7,405 nt of DNA from Dehalococcoidia bacterium (GTDB lineage Bacteria > Chloroflexota > Dehalococcoidia > GIF9 > AB-539-J10), in assembly GCA_030612345.1 (NCBI GenBank), contig JAUWOB010000044.1:1-7405 (forward strand). Direction: 5' to 3'. The translations under genes and the position numbers were made by a program. The stretch's first letter is position 1. The number at the start of each line of letters is the position of its first letter. Positions 1 to 7,405 of this stretch are shown piece after piece. The notes beneath the pieces are model-generated. The model had not been told where the DNA came from. It saw only the letters and a program-made list of their open reading frames with translations, and ran no database searches.

Positions 1-20
1 CCCCCCAACCCCCCCCCCCC
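1..20. repeat. Poly-C low-complexity tract at window edge
   Basis: Eighteen of the first twenty bases are C: six C, two A, then twelve C. Nothing else in the window has this composition. It sits exactly at the edge, so it may be a contig-end or sequencing artefact rather than biology. A real homopolymer cannot be excluded. Confidence 0.7.
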
Positions 21-115
21 TGCTCTCCGGAATGGCGTGCCCTTCCAAGATAAACAATCCCAAAGGTATCCTCTCCCCTCCGCGGACTCACCACCGTCGC
101 AGTGATCTTGGACAT
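1..115 (-). CDS. Possible partial ORF, unrecognised
   Basis: An ATG at 113-115 opens a minus-strand frame that runs without a stop to the window edge, about 38 codons. It begins MSKITATVVSPRRGEDTFG and ends in glycines encoded by the G/C homopolymer. It would follow glmS in the same direction, 57 bases after its stop. Only a weak purine-rich stretch (GTGAG) precedes the ATG, and I recognise no family. An open frame this short is common by chance, and the final codons depend on the doubtful homopolymer. The remaining stretch between this ATG and the glmS stop shows no hairpin followed by a T run, so no terminator for glmS is visible. Confidence 0.15.
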   Translation of the reverse strand, partial: MSKITATVVSPRRGEDTFGIVYLGRARHSGEQGGGGWG

Positions 116-172
116 GTCTCACGCGGTGCTTGAAATGGAGCGTGGCTGCTACAGGACTCTCGTTCCTTTTGC

Positions 173-1948
173 TCACTTCACAGTTACCGATTTGGCCAGG
201 TTGCGGGGTCTGTCGGGATCGCAGCCCCGGTTGATGGCGACGTAGTAGGCCAGGAGCTGCAGCGGCACTACGGCCACCATCGGATAGAGCAACTCGTCGA
301 CTTTGGGAATCTTGATCCAGGAATCGTAGACCTCGCTTTCCCTGTCGGAAACGCCGATGATGTAGGCGCCGCGCGACTTGGTCTCTATGGCGTTGCTCAA
401 CGTTTCGGCAAAGGTATAGTCATCCGGGCAAATCACCACCACCGGCGTGCCCGGCTCGATGAGGGCCAGGGTGCCATGCTTGAGTTCCCCGGCGGGCATC
501 CCCTCGGCATGAACGTAAGAAATCTCCTTCAGCTTCAAGGCGGCTTCAGAGGCAATGGCGAAGTTGATCCCCCGCGCTATGTAGTAGGCATCGTTCTTGT
601 CTTTCAGCTTCTCGCTGAGCTTGATCAACTCGCTCTTGTTCCAGTCCAGGGTCTTGCTTACCTCGCCGCTCAACTCGGCAAGCCTGGCGGCCGCCTGGTC
701 AAAGGAGTTAACCATGGCGAAGGACAGCAGGTAGAATATGGCCAGCTGGGAGAGGAAGGACTTGGTGGCGGCTACCGCGATCTCAGAGCCGCAGTTGAGG
801 TAGATGACCTGGTGACTCAGGTCGGTCAGTATCGAGTTGGGCCGGTTGACTATGGAGATAACCTGGGCCCCGACCGCTCTGGCGGCCTTCACCCCCTCGA
901 CTACATCGGCGGTCTCGCCGCTCTGGGAAACCGCGATGACCACTGTGTTCTTGTCCACCGAGTCGGCGAAATAACCGAATTCAGAGGCCATGACCACGTC
1001 ACAGAACTTCTTGCCCACCCGGGAAAAGAGGTATCTGCCCACCAGCGCAGCGTAACGGGAGGTGCCGCAGGCAGTGATGATCACCTGCCTGGCCCGCAGG
1101 ATGTCCAGGGCGATCTCGGTGAACTGCTGCTTGTCCTGGTTGGCTATGCGGCCCAGCACCTGAGCTTGCTCCATTATTTCCTTGAGCATGAAGTGCTGGT
1201 AGGCACCCTTGTCGCTCTCCGCCCAGCTCTGGTCTAGTTTCCTGGCCTGCTTGACCAGTTTGTTTCCTTGGGCGTCGAGGAATTCGGCTCCTCCTTCTGT
1301 CAGCACCACCACCTCGTTATCCTCCAGCCCCATCACCTCATTGGTATATTGAGAGAAGGCCAGGGCATCGCTGCTAACATAGCGGTCCCGGCCGTTAAGG
1401 CCCACGATCAGGGGATTGCCCCTTCTTGTGCCTATGATCTTGCCGGGGTCGTCAAGGGATACGACCACAAAGGCATAAGAACCCTCCAGTTTCGCGGCCG
1501 TATTTAACGCAGCCTGTTCCAGCGAATGGCCGTTCTTGAGTTCGTCTTCCAGCAGGTGAGGGATGACTTCCGTATCGGTCTCTGAGGCAAAGCGGTGTCC
1601 CCTTCTGGTGAGTTCCTGGCGCAGCTCTTGGCTGTTCTCAATGATGCCGTTGTGCACTACGGCCAGCCTGCCAGAGCAGTCCGCATGAGGATGGGCATTG
1701 AACTGGGTCACGCCACCGTGAGTTGCCCAGCGGGTATGCCCGATGGCGACGTGGCCGGGCAGGTCTGCCAGTTTGTGTTTCTGGATGACCTCCTCGACCT
1801 TGCCGGCATCCTTCCTTATCAGCAGTTGGCCATCACACAGCGAAGCTACCCCCGCTGAGTCATAACCCCGGTATTCCAGGCACTTCAGAGCCTCCAGAAC
1901 AACCGGCACCGCCGCCTTCTGGCCACAATACCCGATGATGCCGCACAT
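173..1948 (-). CDS. glmS: Glutamine--fructose-6-phosphate aminotransferase (isomerizing)
   Basis: This cytosolic enzyme converts fructose-6-phosphate and glutamine to glucosamine-6-phosphate and glutamate, the committed step to UDP-GlcNAc. The 591-residue product is close to the usual size of about 600 and looks complete. Residues 1 to about 215 are the class II glutaminase domain: MCGIIGY places the catalytic Cys at position 2, followed by HTRWATHG (71-78), HNGIIEN (99-105) and SETDTE (122-127). Two SIS sugar-isomerase domains follow. The first has CGTSRYA from 294 and SQSGETAD (341-348); the second has SEAALKLKEISY from 467 and GELKHGTLAL (487-496). The C-terminus LAKSVTVK carries the conserved Lys (586) that contacts the substrate. 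The ATG is fixed by the need for Cys at position 2. No Shine-Dalgarno site precedes it; a promoter lies just upstream. It is 139 bases downstream of the tyrosine phenol-lyase gene and the last clear gene of the cluster. Confidence 0.98.
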   Translation of the reverse strand: MCGIIGYCGQKAAVPVVLEALKCLEYRGYDSAGVASLCDGQLLIRKDAGKVEEVIQKHKLADLPGHVAIGHTRWATHGGVTQFNAHPHADCSGRLAVVHNGIIENSQELRQELTRRGHRFASETDTEVIPHLLEDELKNGHSLEQAALNTAAKLEGSYAFVVVSLDDPGKIIGTRRGNPLIVGLNGRDRYVSSDALAFSQYTNEVMGLEDNEVVVLTEGGAEFLDAQGNKLVKQARKLDQSWAESDKGAYQHFMLKEIMEQAQVLGRIANQDKQQFTEIALDILRARQVIITACGTSRYAALVGRYLFSRVGKKFCDVVMASEFGYFADSVDKNTVVIAVSQSGETADVVEGVKAARAVGAQVISIVNRPNSILTDLSHQVIYLNCGSEIAVAATKSFLSQLAIFYLLSFAMVNSFDQAAARLAELSGEVSKTLDWNKSELIKLSEKLKDKNDAYYIARGINFAIASEAALKLKEISYVHAEGMPAGELKHGTLALIEPGTPVVVICPDDYTFAETLSNAIETKSRGAYIIGVSDRESEVYDSWIKIPKVDELLYPMVAVVPLQLLAYYVAINRGCDPDRPRNLAKSVTVK

Positions 1949-1993
1949 GTTGAATCAAGACCAATTATATCACGCCCCGGCTCATATTGAATC
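1944..1993 (-). repeat. Direct repeat pair flanking the glmS -10 box
   Basis: The minus strand carries GATTCAATATGAG (1981-1993) and GATTCAACATGTG (1944-1956), 11 of 13 bases identical and 37 bases apart start to start. The first lies where a -35 box would be; the second overlaps the glmS start codon. The upstream copy also sits in an imperfect palindrome, ATATGAAGATTCAATAT. Such an arrangement could bind a regulator, but short AT-rich matches arise easily by chance. Confidence 0.25.
1964..1972 (-). promoter_or_regulatory. Putative extended -10 promoter for glmS
   Basis: On the minus strand the sequence reads TGATATAAT, a perfect TATAAT hexamer with the TGn extension of extended -10 promoters. 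No good -35 box is present: the best hexamer at a 16-base spacer matches the consensus at three of six positions. Extended -10 promoters are known to tolerate this. Transcription would start about 7 bases after the hexamer, leaving a 5' leader of only about 8 to 10 bases before the glmS ATG. That agrees with the lack of a Shine-Dalgarno site. It suggests glmS can be expressed independently of the genes upstream. The assignment rests on motif match only. Confidence 0.5.
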
Positions 1994-2087
1994 TTCATAT
2001 CGCCGCCGGCTTCTTTCTCCCTGTGAGGCCTCGCGGGCTCTGGCCGCAACCCTTCCGCTCCGCCGCGGGGCTGAACACGCCTCTTTC

Positions 2088-3533
<1,446 letters not shown>

Positions 3534-3545
3534 TCAGAGCGGAGC

Positions 3546-3558
3546 TAGGCGGAGCCTA
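3546..3558 (-). other. Small hairpin upstream of tyrosine phenol-lyase
   Basis: TAGGC and GCCTA form a perfect 5-bp stem around a 3-base loop, in the 77-base gap between the nucleotidylyltransferase stop and the lyase start. No T run follows, so it does not look like an intrinsic terminator. It may be incidental, or an RNA structure in a co-transcribed leader. No convincing promoter is visible in this gap. Confidence 0.3.
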
Positions 3559-3580
3559 ACCTCACAACTCTGCGACTCCC

Positions 3581-4921
3581 TCATCCTTTCAGCTTGTCCA
3601 GCAGCTCCCGTCTCTTACCTTCGTCGAGTATGATTTTGCTGTCTCTTACCCGGTATCGGGAGACAGGCAAGGCTAGCTTATCTGCTCCCAGGTCTTGCCG
3701 CAAGCAGATCTGCGGTCCTACCAGGGAGCCGGGGCCGACTCGAATCCCCGGCATGACACTGGCATTCACTCCGATGCGGCAGCCCCGACCCACAATTGCC
3801 CCGAGCTTGTCGTAGCCGGTATCTACCAGTCTGGCGCCGACTTGCATGCGGATGTTCCCTTCGTCCAGGCGGAAGTTGGCCAGCACTGTGCCCGCGCCCA
3901 GCGAGCAATCGTCGTCTATTATGGAATCACCCACATAATTGGAGTGGAACCAGCAGTTATCTCCTATGTAGGAGTGCTTCACCTCTGTGGAATAGCCAAT
4001 GACGGAGTTGGCACCGATGTGGCTGTAGCCTCGCACCAGGACATTATTGCCGATGACGGAGTTTGCCCCGATATAGACGGGGCCTCGAATCACGGCATTT
4101 TCCAGTATCTTGACGTTGTCGCCGAGGATGGCCTTTCCTTCGATGGTCGCCTTCTCGGATATGCGGGCCGAAGGGGCTATGGAAGGCTGAGCATTGTCCA
4201 GGAAATACTCCATTACTTTAAAAATGTGCCAGGGGTATTTGATCGGCGCCCAGAAATCGTCGTAGGGCACCACCTTGATCCTGTGTCCTGCCTTCACCAT
4301 GCTGTCCAGGGCGCACTCATAGACATCGTCCCTTGTGGTCTGCACGCTCTCAATATAGCGTAAGAGCTCTTCCGGGTTACTGTGGCAGTGAATCAGGATG
4401 TTCACCAGGTTGCCGGGTTCCTCGCCCGGATTGGGCTTTTCCACGATGTGCAGTAGTTCATTCTCGGAGTTTACCTCGAGATAGCCTCCCGGGAAGTACT
4501 TCTGCACCCGGTAACCCAGAACATAGGACGAGGCGGTGGCTCTCTCAGCTTCGGCCATGAGCTTGATATATGCTGAGCTCGAGAAGACATCGTTGGGATT
4601 TACCACCAGAAGCTGTCCGTGCAGAAACGGCTCCGCGCTTTTCAGTGCGTCGGCGATGCCCGATGACTCCTTCTGTAGAGCGAAGTCGATCTTTACCCCG
4701 GTAGTCCTTCTCGCTATTTCCTCGATCTTGGCCTTGTTTTCTGGATTAGCGATTATCACAAGTTGACTCAAACCGGCAGCGCGGGCTGTCTCTATCTGAT
4801 GCTCCAGCAACGGCCTGCCCAGAAAATCAAGCAGGAACTTGTCTTCGGCAATGGGAAACATCCTCTTGCCTCGCCCTCCGCACAGAAATACGGCTTTCAT
4901 AGAAGAGCGGCTTGACTTCAT
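3581..4921 (-). CDS. GlmU-like sugar-1-phosphate nucleotidylyltransferase/acetyltransferase
   Basis: This two-domain protein (446 residues) probably acetylates glucosamine-1-phosphate and transfers UMP or another NMP to it. The first 240 residues are a Rossmann-like nucleotidyltransferase: CGGRGKRMFP (14-23) with K28 is the nucleotide-binding loop, followed by QKESSGIADAL (83-93), a probable metal-binding D111 in VNPNDVF, and EKP (161-163). IKYPWHIFKVMEYFL (227-241) resembles the domain end in archaeal bifunctional enzymes. From about 247, isoleucine-rich hexapeptide repeats build a left-handed beta-helix. H326 in FHSNYVGDSI aligns with the catalytic His of E. coli GlmU in GHLSYLGD, and LGAGTVLANFR (341-351) follows. 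The overall plan resembles archaeal enzymes such as Sulfolobus ST0452 more than classical GlmU. The first ATG is chosen because AGAGAGG lies seven bases upstream; the Met at codon 8 has no such site. The exact sugar and nucleotide are inferred from glmS and mutase neighbours. Confidence 0.85.
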   Translation of the reverse strand: MKSSRSSMKAVFLCGGRGKRMFPIAEDKFLLDFLGRPLLEHQIETARAAGLSQLVIIANPENKAKIEEIARRTTGVKIDFALQKESSGIADALKSAEPFLHGQLLVVNPNDVFSSSAYIKLMAEAERATASSYVLGYRVQKYFPGGYLEVNSENELLHIVEKPNPGEEPGNLVNILIHCHSNPEELLRYIESVQTTRDDVYECALDSMVKAGHRIKVVPYDDFWAPIKYPWHIFKVMEYFLDNAQPSIAPSARISEKATIEGKAILGDNVKILENAVIRGPVYIGANSVIGNNVLVRGYSHIGANSVIGYSTEVKHSYIGDNCWFHSNYVGDSIIDDDCSLGAGTVLANFRLDEGNIRMQVGARLVDTGYDKLGAIVGRGCRIGVNASVMPGIRVGPGSLVGPQICLRQDLGADKLALPVSRYRVRDSKIILDEGKRRELLDKLKG

Positions 4922-4928
4922 CGCGTTT

Positions 4929-4935
4929 CCTCTCT
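4929..4935 (-). promoter_or_regulatory. Shine-Dalgarno site for the GlmU-like gene
   Basis: The minus strand reads AGAGAGG, seven bases before the ATG at 4919-4921. It decides between this start and the in-frame ATG at 4898-4900, which has no purine-rich site in range. Confidence 0.7.
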
Positions 4936-4973
4936 CAATTCTCTATGTTTAATTTCCTCTCCCTTGACCGGAG

Positions 4974-4990
4974 TCCCGATCAAATCGGGA
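4974..4990. repeat. Perfect 7-bp inverted repeat beside the IS
   Basis: TCCCGAT and ATCGGGA form a perfect 7-bp stem with a 3-base loop. It lies in the leader of the GlmU-like gene and 22 bases from the inferred left end of the insertion sequence. On the minus strand it is followed by CTCCGG rather than a T run, so it is not a typical intrinsic terminator. It could be an mRNA leader structure or a copy of a dispersed short repeat. The rest of 4936-5012 shows no convincing promoter. Confidence 0.45.
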
Positions 4991-5017
4991 AAGGTGAGGG
5001 TGGCACTCCCCCTGTGC

Positions 5018-5067
5018 GACCGGGGACATAGGTTACACTTCAGACCGGGCACATAGGTAACACTTCT
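5018..5067. repeat. Left IS end: two tandem 25-bp units
   Basis: Two adjacent copies (5018-5042 and 5043-5067) share the form GACCGGGsACATAGGTwACACTTCw, with only three differences. The transposase stop codon lies at their junction, so the last seven residues, LPMCPV with its preceding Val, are encoded by the inner copy. The units are probable transposase-binding sites and pair as inverted repeats with those at the right end. Confidence 0.85.
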
Positions 5068-6233
5068 CTCCTCTGTTTGGCTGGCAGGGGTGTGATTCGA
5101 CCGGTCAACTCACTAAGGACACCCAGGGCATAAGAACTGAACCTGATTTCCCAGAGGTGTTGTTCTTTTTGCTTGAGTGCCACCGGCTCCCCAGCAAGAG
5201 CCTCCGAAAGATAAACCAATTCACCCCTCCACCTTATCTCACCGTTGTGGCGTACCTGCCTTACGATAACATCGCCGTGATATTCCACCTTCGGCACTTT
5301 GGTCGGATAAGGTCTCATTGATGGACGATAGAAGGAAGCCGGTGTTTTCTGCCCCAATGCCTCGTGAGGACCCCCAGTGTTATGTTCCTGTGGAAATTCA
5401 TCAAAGGCCTTCTGTTGCTCCTTCCTATCGCCCTTAGTCGGTCTAGCTGTCGCTTCCTTTAGACTGCGGTGCATACGCTCATGCCGGCCATTCTTCTCCG
5501 GGTGCCCGGGCTCTATCCGCTCAGCTTTGATGCCCAACTCAGTAAACCGGACCGATAGCCTGGATAACCCTCCCAATCCCACCGAGGCAAAGGCAGCGCC
5601 GTTATCCGTCCTGATTGTCTGTGGTAACCCGTGCTCCTTGAAAACCCTGTCAAACCACGGCATAGTCTCTTCCAGGGTCGGATGGCTTAACCCGCGACAA
5701 CATAAAATATAACGGCTGTAGTTATCATATATCGTCAGCGGATAACACAGCCTGCCATCCTCTGTCCGGAATTGTTTCTTAAAGTCGGCACTCCACACTG
5801 CACTAGGCCGGCGGCACTCGCTAAACGGCTCAGGGTAAGGTGGTGTCCTCCGCTTTTTCCTCCGTGGCTTGACTAGCCCTTCCCTGTTCAAAATCCCACT
5901 TGCGGTGCTGGCCGCTGGCCACACTTTCCCAGCGTGATGTGTCTCTAACCAAGCTGATATCCTCTTTGGGCCCCATCTCTCATGCCTCAATTTCACGGCC
6001 ACAATCTCTCTGGCTACTTCTGGTGGTGTGGCGTTGGGATGCATCTTGGGTGCCTTTGTGCGCTCTTCCAGGCCCGGAGGCCCCTCCCTGCGGTAGCACC
6101 CAGTCCACTTATACACCGTCTTGCGGCTGACTTCGTACCTCCTGCTCAACTGGGTGATGCTATACTCCTGGCTCAAGTAGTCTGCAATCATTTGTACCTT
6201 CTGGTCCATGGGACAGATCTCCTTCCACGGCAT
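5040..6233 (-). CDS. IS481-family transposase
   Basis: This 397-residue transposase moves the surrounding element. Residues about 11-60 form a helix-turn-helix region (SITQLSRRYEVSRKTVYKW, 25-43), and a second DNA-binding segment extends to about 125. The DDE catalytic core follows: D150 in VWSADFKKQF, D210 in IRTDNGAAF, and E252 in NGRHERMHRSLK by motif alignment. The spacing from the second Asp to this Glu is 41 residues rather than the usual 35. An insertion around GLGGLSRLS (219-227) accounts for it, and I recall this from one IS481 branch. E246 lies at exactly 35 but does not fit the NGxxER motif. The C-terminal IRWRGELVYLSEALAGE (333-349) is also typical. AGGAGGT lies seven bases before the ATG. 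No frameshift or stop interrupts the frame, so it appears intact. Confidence 0.93.
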   Translation of the reverse strand: MPWKEICPMDQKVQMIADYLSQEYSITQLSRRYEVSRKTVYKWTGCYRREGPPGLEERTKAPKMHPNATPPEVAREIVAVKLRHERWGPKRISAWLETHHAGKVWPAASTASGILNREGLVKPRRKKRRTPPYPEPFSECRRPSAVWSADFKKQFRTEDGRLCYPLTIYDNYSRYILCCRGLSHPTLEETMPWFDRVFKEHGLPQTIRTDNGAAFASVGLGGLSRLSVRFTELGIKAERIEPGHPEKNGRHERMHRSLKEATARPTKGDRKEQQKAFDEFPQEHNTGGPHEALGQKTPASFYRPSMRPYPTKVPKVEYHGDVIVRQVRHNGEIRWRGELVYLSEALAGEPVALKQKEQHLWEIRFSSYALGVLSELTGRITPLPAKQRREVLPMCPV

Positions 6234-6239
6234 AGGCAG

Positions 6240-6246
6240 TACCTCC
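6240..6246 (-). promoter_or_regulatory. Shine-Dalgarno site for the transposase
   Basis: The minus strand reads AGGAGGT a few bases (about seven) before the transposase ATG at 6231-6233. A site this good supports the chosen start and suggests the element can be translated efficiently. The region between it and the inner right repeat contains TAAAGTATAGG, which could hold a weak -10 box. Confidence 0.65.
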
Positions 6247-6256
6247 TGCCTATACT

Positions 6257-6306
6257 TTACCTGTTACCCATGTCCCCGGTTTACTTCGTTACCATTGTAA
6301 CCGGTT
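6257..6306. repeat. Right IS end: two 25-bp units
   Basis: Read on the minus strand, the outer unit (6282-6306) begins AACCGGTTACAATGGTAAC and the inner unit (6257-6281) begins AACCGGGGACATGGGTAACA, at the same 25-base period as the left end. The inner unit matches both left units closely. The outer unit has drifted and contains its own short palindrome, GTTAC-CATT-GTAAC (6288-6301 on the plus strand). Confidence 0.75.
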
Positions 6307-6314
6307 TGTACCCC

Positions 6315-6347
6315 CTCTCTGGCTCCCTCCCGCCAGGGCAGGGAGAG
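6315..6347 (-). other. GC-rich dyad between mutase stop and IS
   Basis: CTCCCT (6323-6328) pairs with AGGGAG (6340-6345) around an 11-base loop, with CTCTC/GAGAG-like sequence outside it. On the minus strand it lies 16 bases after the mutase stop codon. No T run follows, so it is not a canonical intrinsic terminator, although it could slow polymerase or protect the transcript 3' end. Confidence 0.3.
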
Positions 6348-6363
6348 TATTGTTTCTTTGCTT

Positions 6364-7405
6364 TCACTTGCCAGCCTCCACCAGACTGTCCACGAGGTCC
6401 TGGCCTTTGCGTATGAACTCATTGACCTGCGCCTGCGACCTCGACTCGGCGATTACCCGGATGATGGGCTCGGTGCCGCTGGCCCGGATGAGCAGCCAGG
6501 AGTCAGCAAACTCCAGCCTCAGGCCGTCAAGAGCCCCGATCTTCATGGGGACCCCATCGAGGACGATATGTGCGGCTTCTTCCCTGACTCGGGCCATGAC
6601 CGACTCCTTGAGCTCGTTGGGACAGGCAATCCTGGCCTTCTCAAAGTATAACCTGGGCATGCCCCGGAAGAATCGCCTCATTTCACCGGCATCGCCCAGC
6701 TGGCTGAGCAGAAAAAGCGAGGCGTAAATGCTATCGGGATAATAGCCCGTCTCGGGCATGACGTAGACGCCTACCTGTTCCACGCCCAGGGCAGCATCGG
6801 TCTCCCGCACCAGGTGAGCCACGGCCACGTCGCCCACTCTGCCTCTGACCACTTCTGCACCGAGGTCTTTCACTGCCAGATCAAGAAGAGTGCCGGTTTC
6901 CACCGTGGTGGCAATCCTTCTCTTCCCCGTTTTCTCGACAGCCAACCTCGCCACGAAGGCGCTTGGCTCGTTGAAACCGAGGAACCCTTCCCTGTCGCAG
7001 AAAACCACGCGGTCGGCATCGCCATCAAAACAAATAGCTAAGTCAGCCTCATGTTGTCTTAGGAAGGCAACCGTGCCTGCAAGGGTATCCTCCTTGGGCT
7101 CGGGACTCCTCCCCGGGAAAAGTCCGTCGGGCTCGTCATTTACGGGTATCACGTTGAGGCCCATCTGCATAAAGAGATCGCTGGCAAACCTCGAGGCAGC
7201 CCCATTGCCGGGGTCGACAACTATTCTCAGCCGGTGGTCAAATCGCTGCCCGGAGAACTTGCCCCTGATGAACGAGGAGTATCTCTCTTTCAGGCCATGC
7301 GCCCGCTCCAAACTCCCCCTCTTCGCTCGGCCGAATTGGTTTCCAAAAAAAACTCTCTCAATTTCCGCCTCTTGATCTGGGCTGTAGCCCAGCGAATCTC
7401 CGGTG
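6364..7405 (-). CDS. Phosphohexomutase (GlmM/PGM/PMM superfamily), N-terminus missing
   Basis: This alpha-D-phosphohexomutase interconverts hexose 6- and 1-phosphates. Glucosamine phosphate is the likely substrate given its neighbours. The frame is open to the right edge: reading inward from 7404 it gives TGDSLGYSPDQEAEIERVFF, typical family sequence before domain 2. A TTG at 7309-7311 is therefore not the start. About 346 residues are visible; roughly 110-120, including the catalytic phosphoserine loop, lie outside. Counting the Leu of that TTG as 1, domain 2 has VVDPGNGA (31-38) and the metal-binding DGDADR (96-101). Domain 3 has GRVGD (157-161) and the sugar-binding region GVEQVG (176-181), then DSIYAS (193-198). 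Domain 4 has the phosphate-binding RASGTEPIIR (276-285). The sugar loop is unusual: the family form is GExSGH, but here Ser is Val and His is also Val, with only the Glu kept. Substrate assignment is therefore open. Confidence 0.88.
   Translation of the reverse strand, partial: TGDSLGYSPDQEAEIERVFFGNQFGRAKRGSLERAHGLKERYSSFIRGKFSGQRFDHRLRIVVDPGNGAASRFASDLFMQMGLNVIPVNDEPDGLFPGRSPEPKEDTLAGTVAFLRQHEADLAICFDGDADRVVFCDREGFLGFNEPSAFVARLAVEKTGKRRIATTVETGTLLDLAVKDLGAEVVRGRVGDVAVAHLVRETDAALGVEQVGVYVMPETGYYPDSIYASLFLLSQLGDAGEMRRFFRGMPRLYFEKARIACPNELKESVMARVREEAAHIVLDGVPMKIGALDGLRLEFADSWLLIRASGTEPIIRVIAESRSQAQVNEFIRKGQDLVDSLVEAGK

Larger units (their letters stand above)
5013..6310 (-). mobile_element. 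Complete IS481-family insertion sequence
   Basis: The element is about 1.3 kb and consists of one full-length transposase gene bracketed by inverted terminal regions. Each end carries two tandem 25-base units. The left end begins TGTGCGACCGGGGACATAGG, and IS481-type ends commonly start TGT. The right end, read inward on the minus strand, begins TACAAACCGGTTACAATGG and is more diverged. CCCCC lies directly outside both inferred ends (5008-5012 and 6311-6315) and could be a 5-bp target duplication, but it is low in complexity. The exact outer limits may be off by a few bases. The element separates the phosphohexomutase gene from the GlmU-like gene, with its transposase pointing the same way as both. 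Confidence 0.85.

Noticed and set aside
476..1237. Long plus-strand open frame opposite glmS
   Set aside because: It lies entirely within glmS, which has full-length family motifs. The translation has no recognisable domain, and no ribosome-binding site stands out. Long antisense frames are common in GC-rich genes.
1949..2087. glmS ribozyme upstream of glmS
   Set aside because: The gap is only 139 bases, the promoter leaves almost no leader, and I could not find the ribozyme's conserved core.
3695..4363. Plus-strand open frame opposite the GlmU-like gene
   Set aside because: It mirrors the hexapeptide-repeat region of the minus-strand gene and lacks independent coding evidence.
5040..6233. 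Transposase as a degraded pseudogene
   Set aside because: The frame is uninterrupted, the DDE residues and C-terminal motif are present, and both ends of the element are recognisable.
6315..6347. Intrinsic terminator after the mutase gene
   Set aside because: The dyad has no following T run on the minus strand, so it lacks the second half of a canonical terminator.
7309..7311. TTG as the start codon of the phosphohexomutase
   Set aside because: The frame continues upstream to the window edge with clear family sequence (IERVFF and neighbours), so the gene is truncated by the window rather than starting here.

Overview
All recognisable genes in this window lie on the minus strand, so transcription runs from the right edge to the left. 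In that order they are: a phosphohexomutase cut by the right edge (6364-7405); an intact IS481-family insertion sequence (about 5013-6310); an archaeal-type fused sugar-1-phosphate nucleotidylyltransferase/acetyltransferase (3581-4921); tyrosine phenol-lyase (2088-3503); and glutamine:fructose-6-phosphate amidotransferase GlmS (173-1948). The left 172 bases hold no recognised gene and end in a C homopolymer that may be an assembly edge.

Three of the four chromosomal genes fit the route to UDP-N-acetylglucosamine. GlmS makes glucosamine-6-phosphate. A phosphohexomutase of the GlmM/PGM/PMM superfamily could move the phosphate to C1. The two-domain nucleotidylyltransferase/left-handed-beta-helix protein could acetylate and uridylate the product. 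I read this as a hexosamine/cell-envelope precursor cluster. Two things interrupt it: the IS481 element, inserted between the mutase and the nucleotidylyltransferase, and a tyrosine phenol-lyase gene, which has no obvious role in this pathway.

The sequence is moderately GC-rich, has good Shine-Dalgarno sites before three genes, and has a bacterial extended -10 promoter before glmS. This points to a bacterium. The archaeal-style GlmU-like protein plus tyrosine phenol-lyase suggests an anaerobic lineage such as Chloroflexota (Dehalococcoidia-like). That placement is a weak inference from gene content. I see no tRNA, rRNA, CRISPR array, phage module or defence system, and no clearly new biological system. 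The points most worth checking are the altered sugar-binding loop of the mutase, the position of tyrosine phenol-lyase, the paired 25-bp repeats at the IS ends, and the nearly leaderless glmS promoter.
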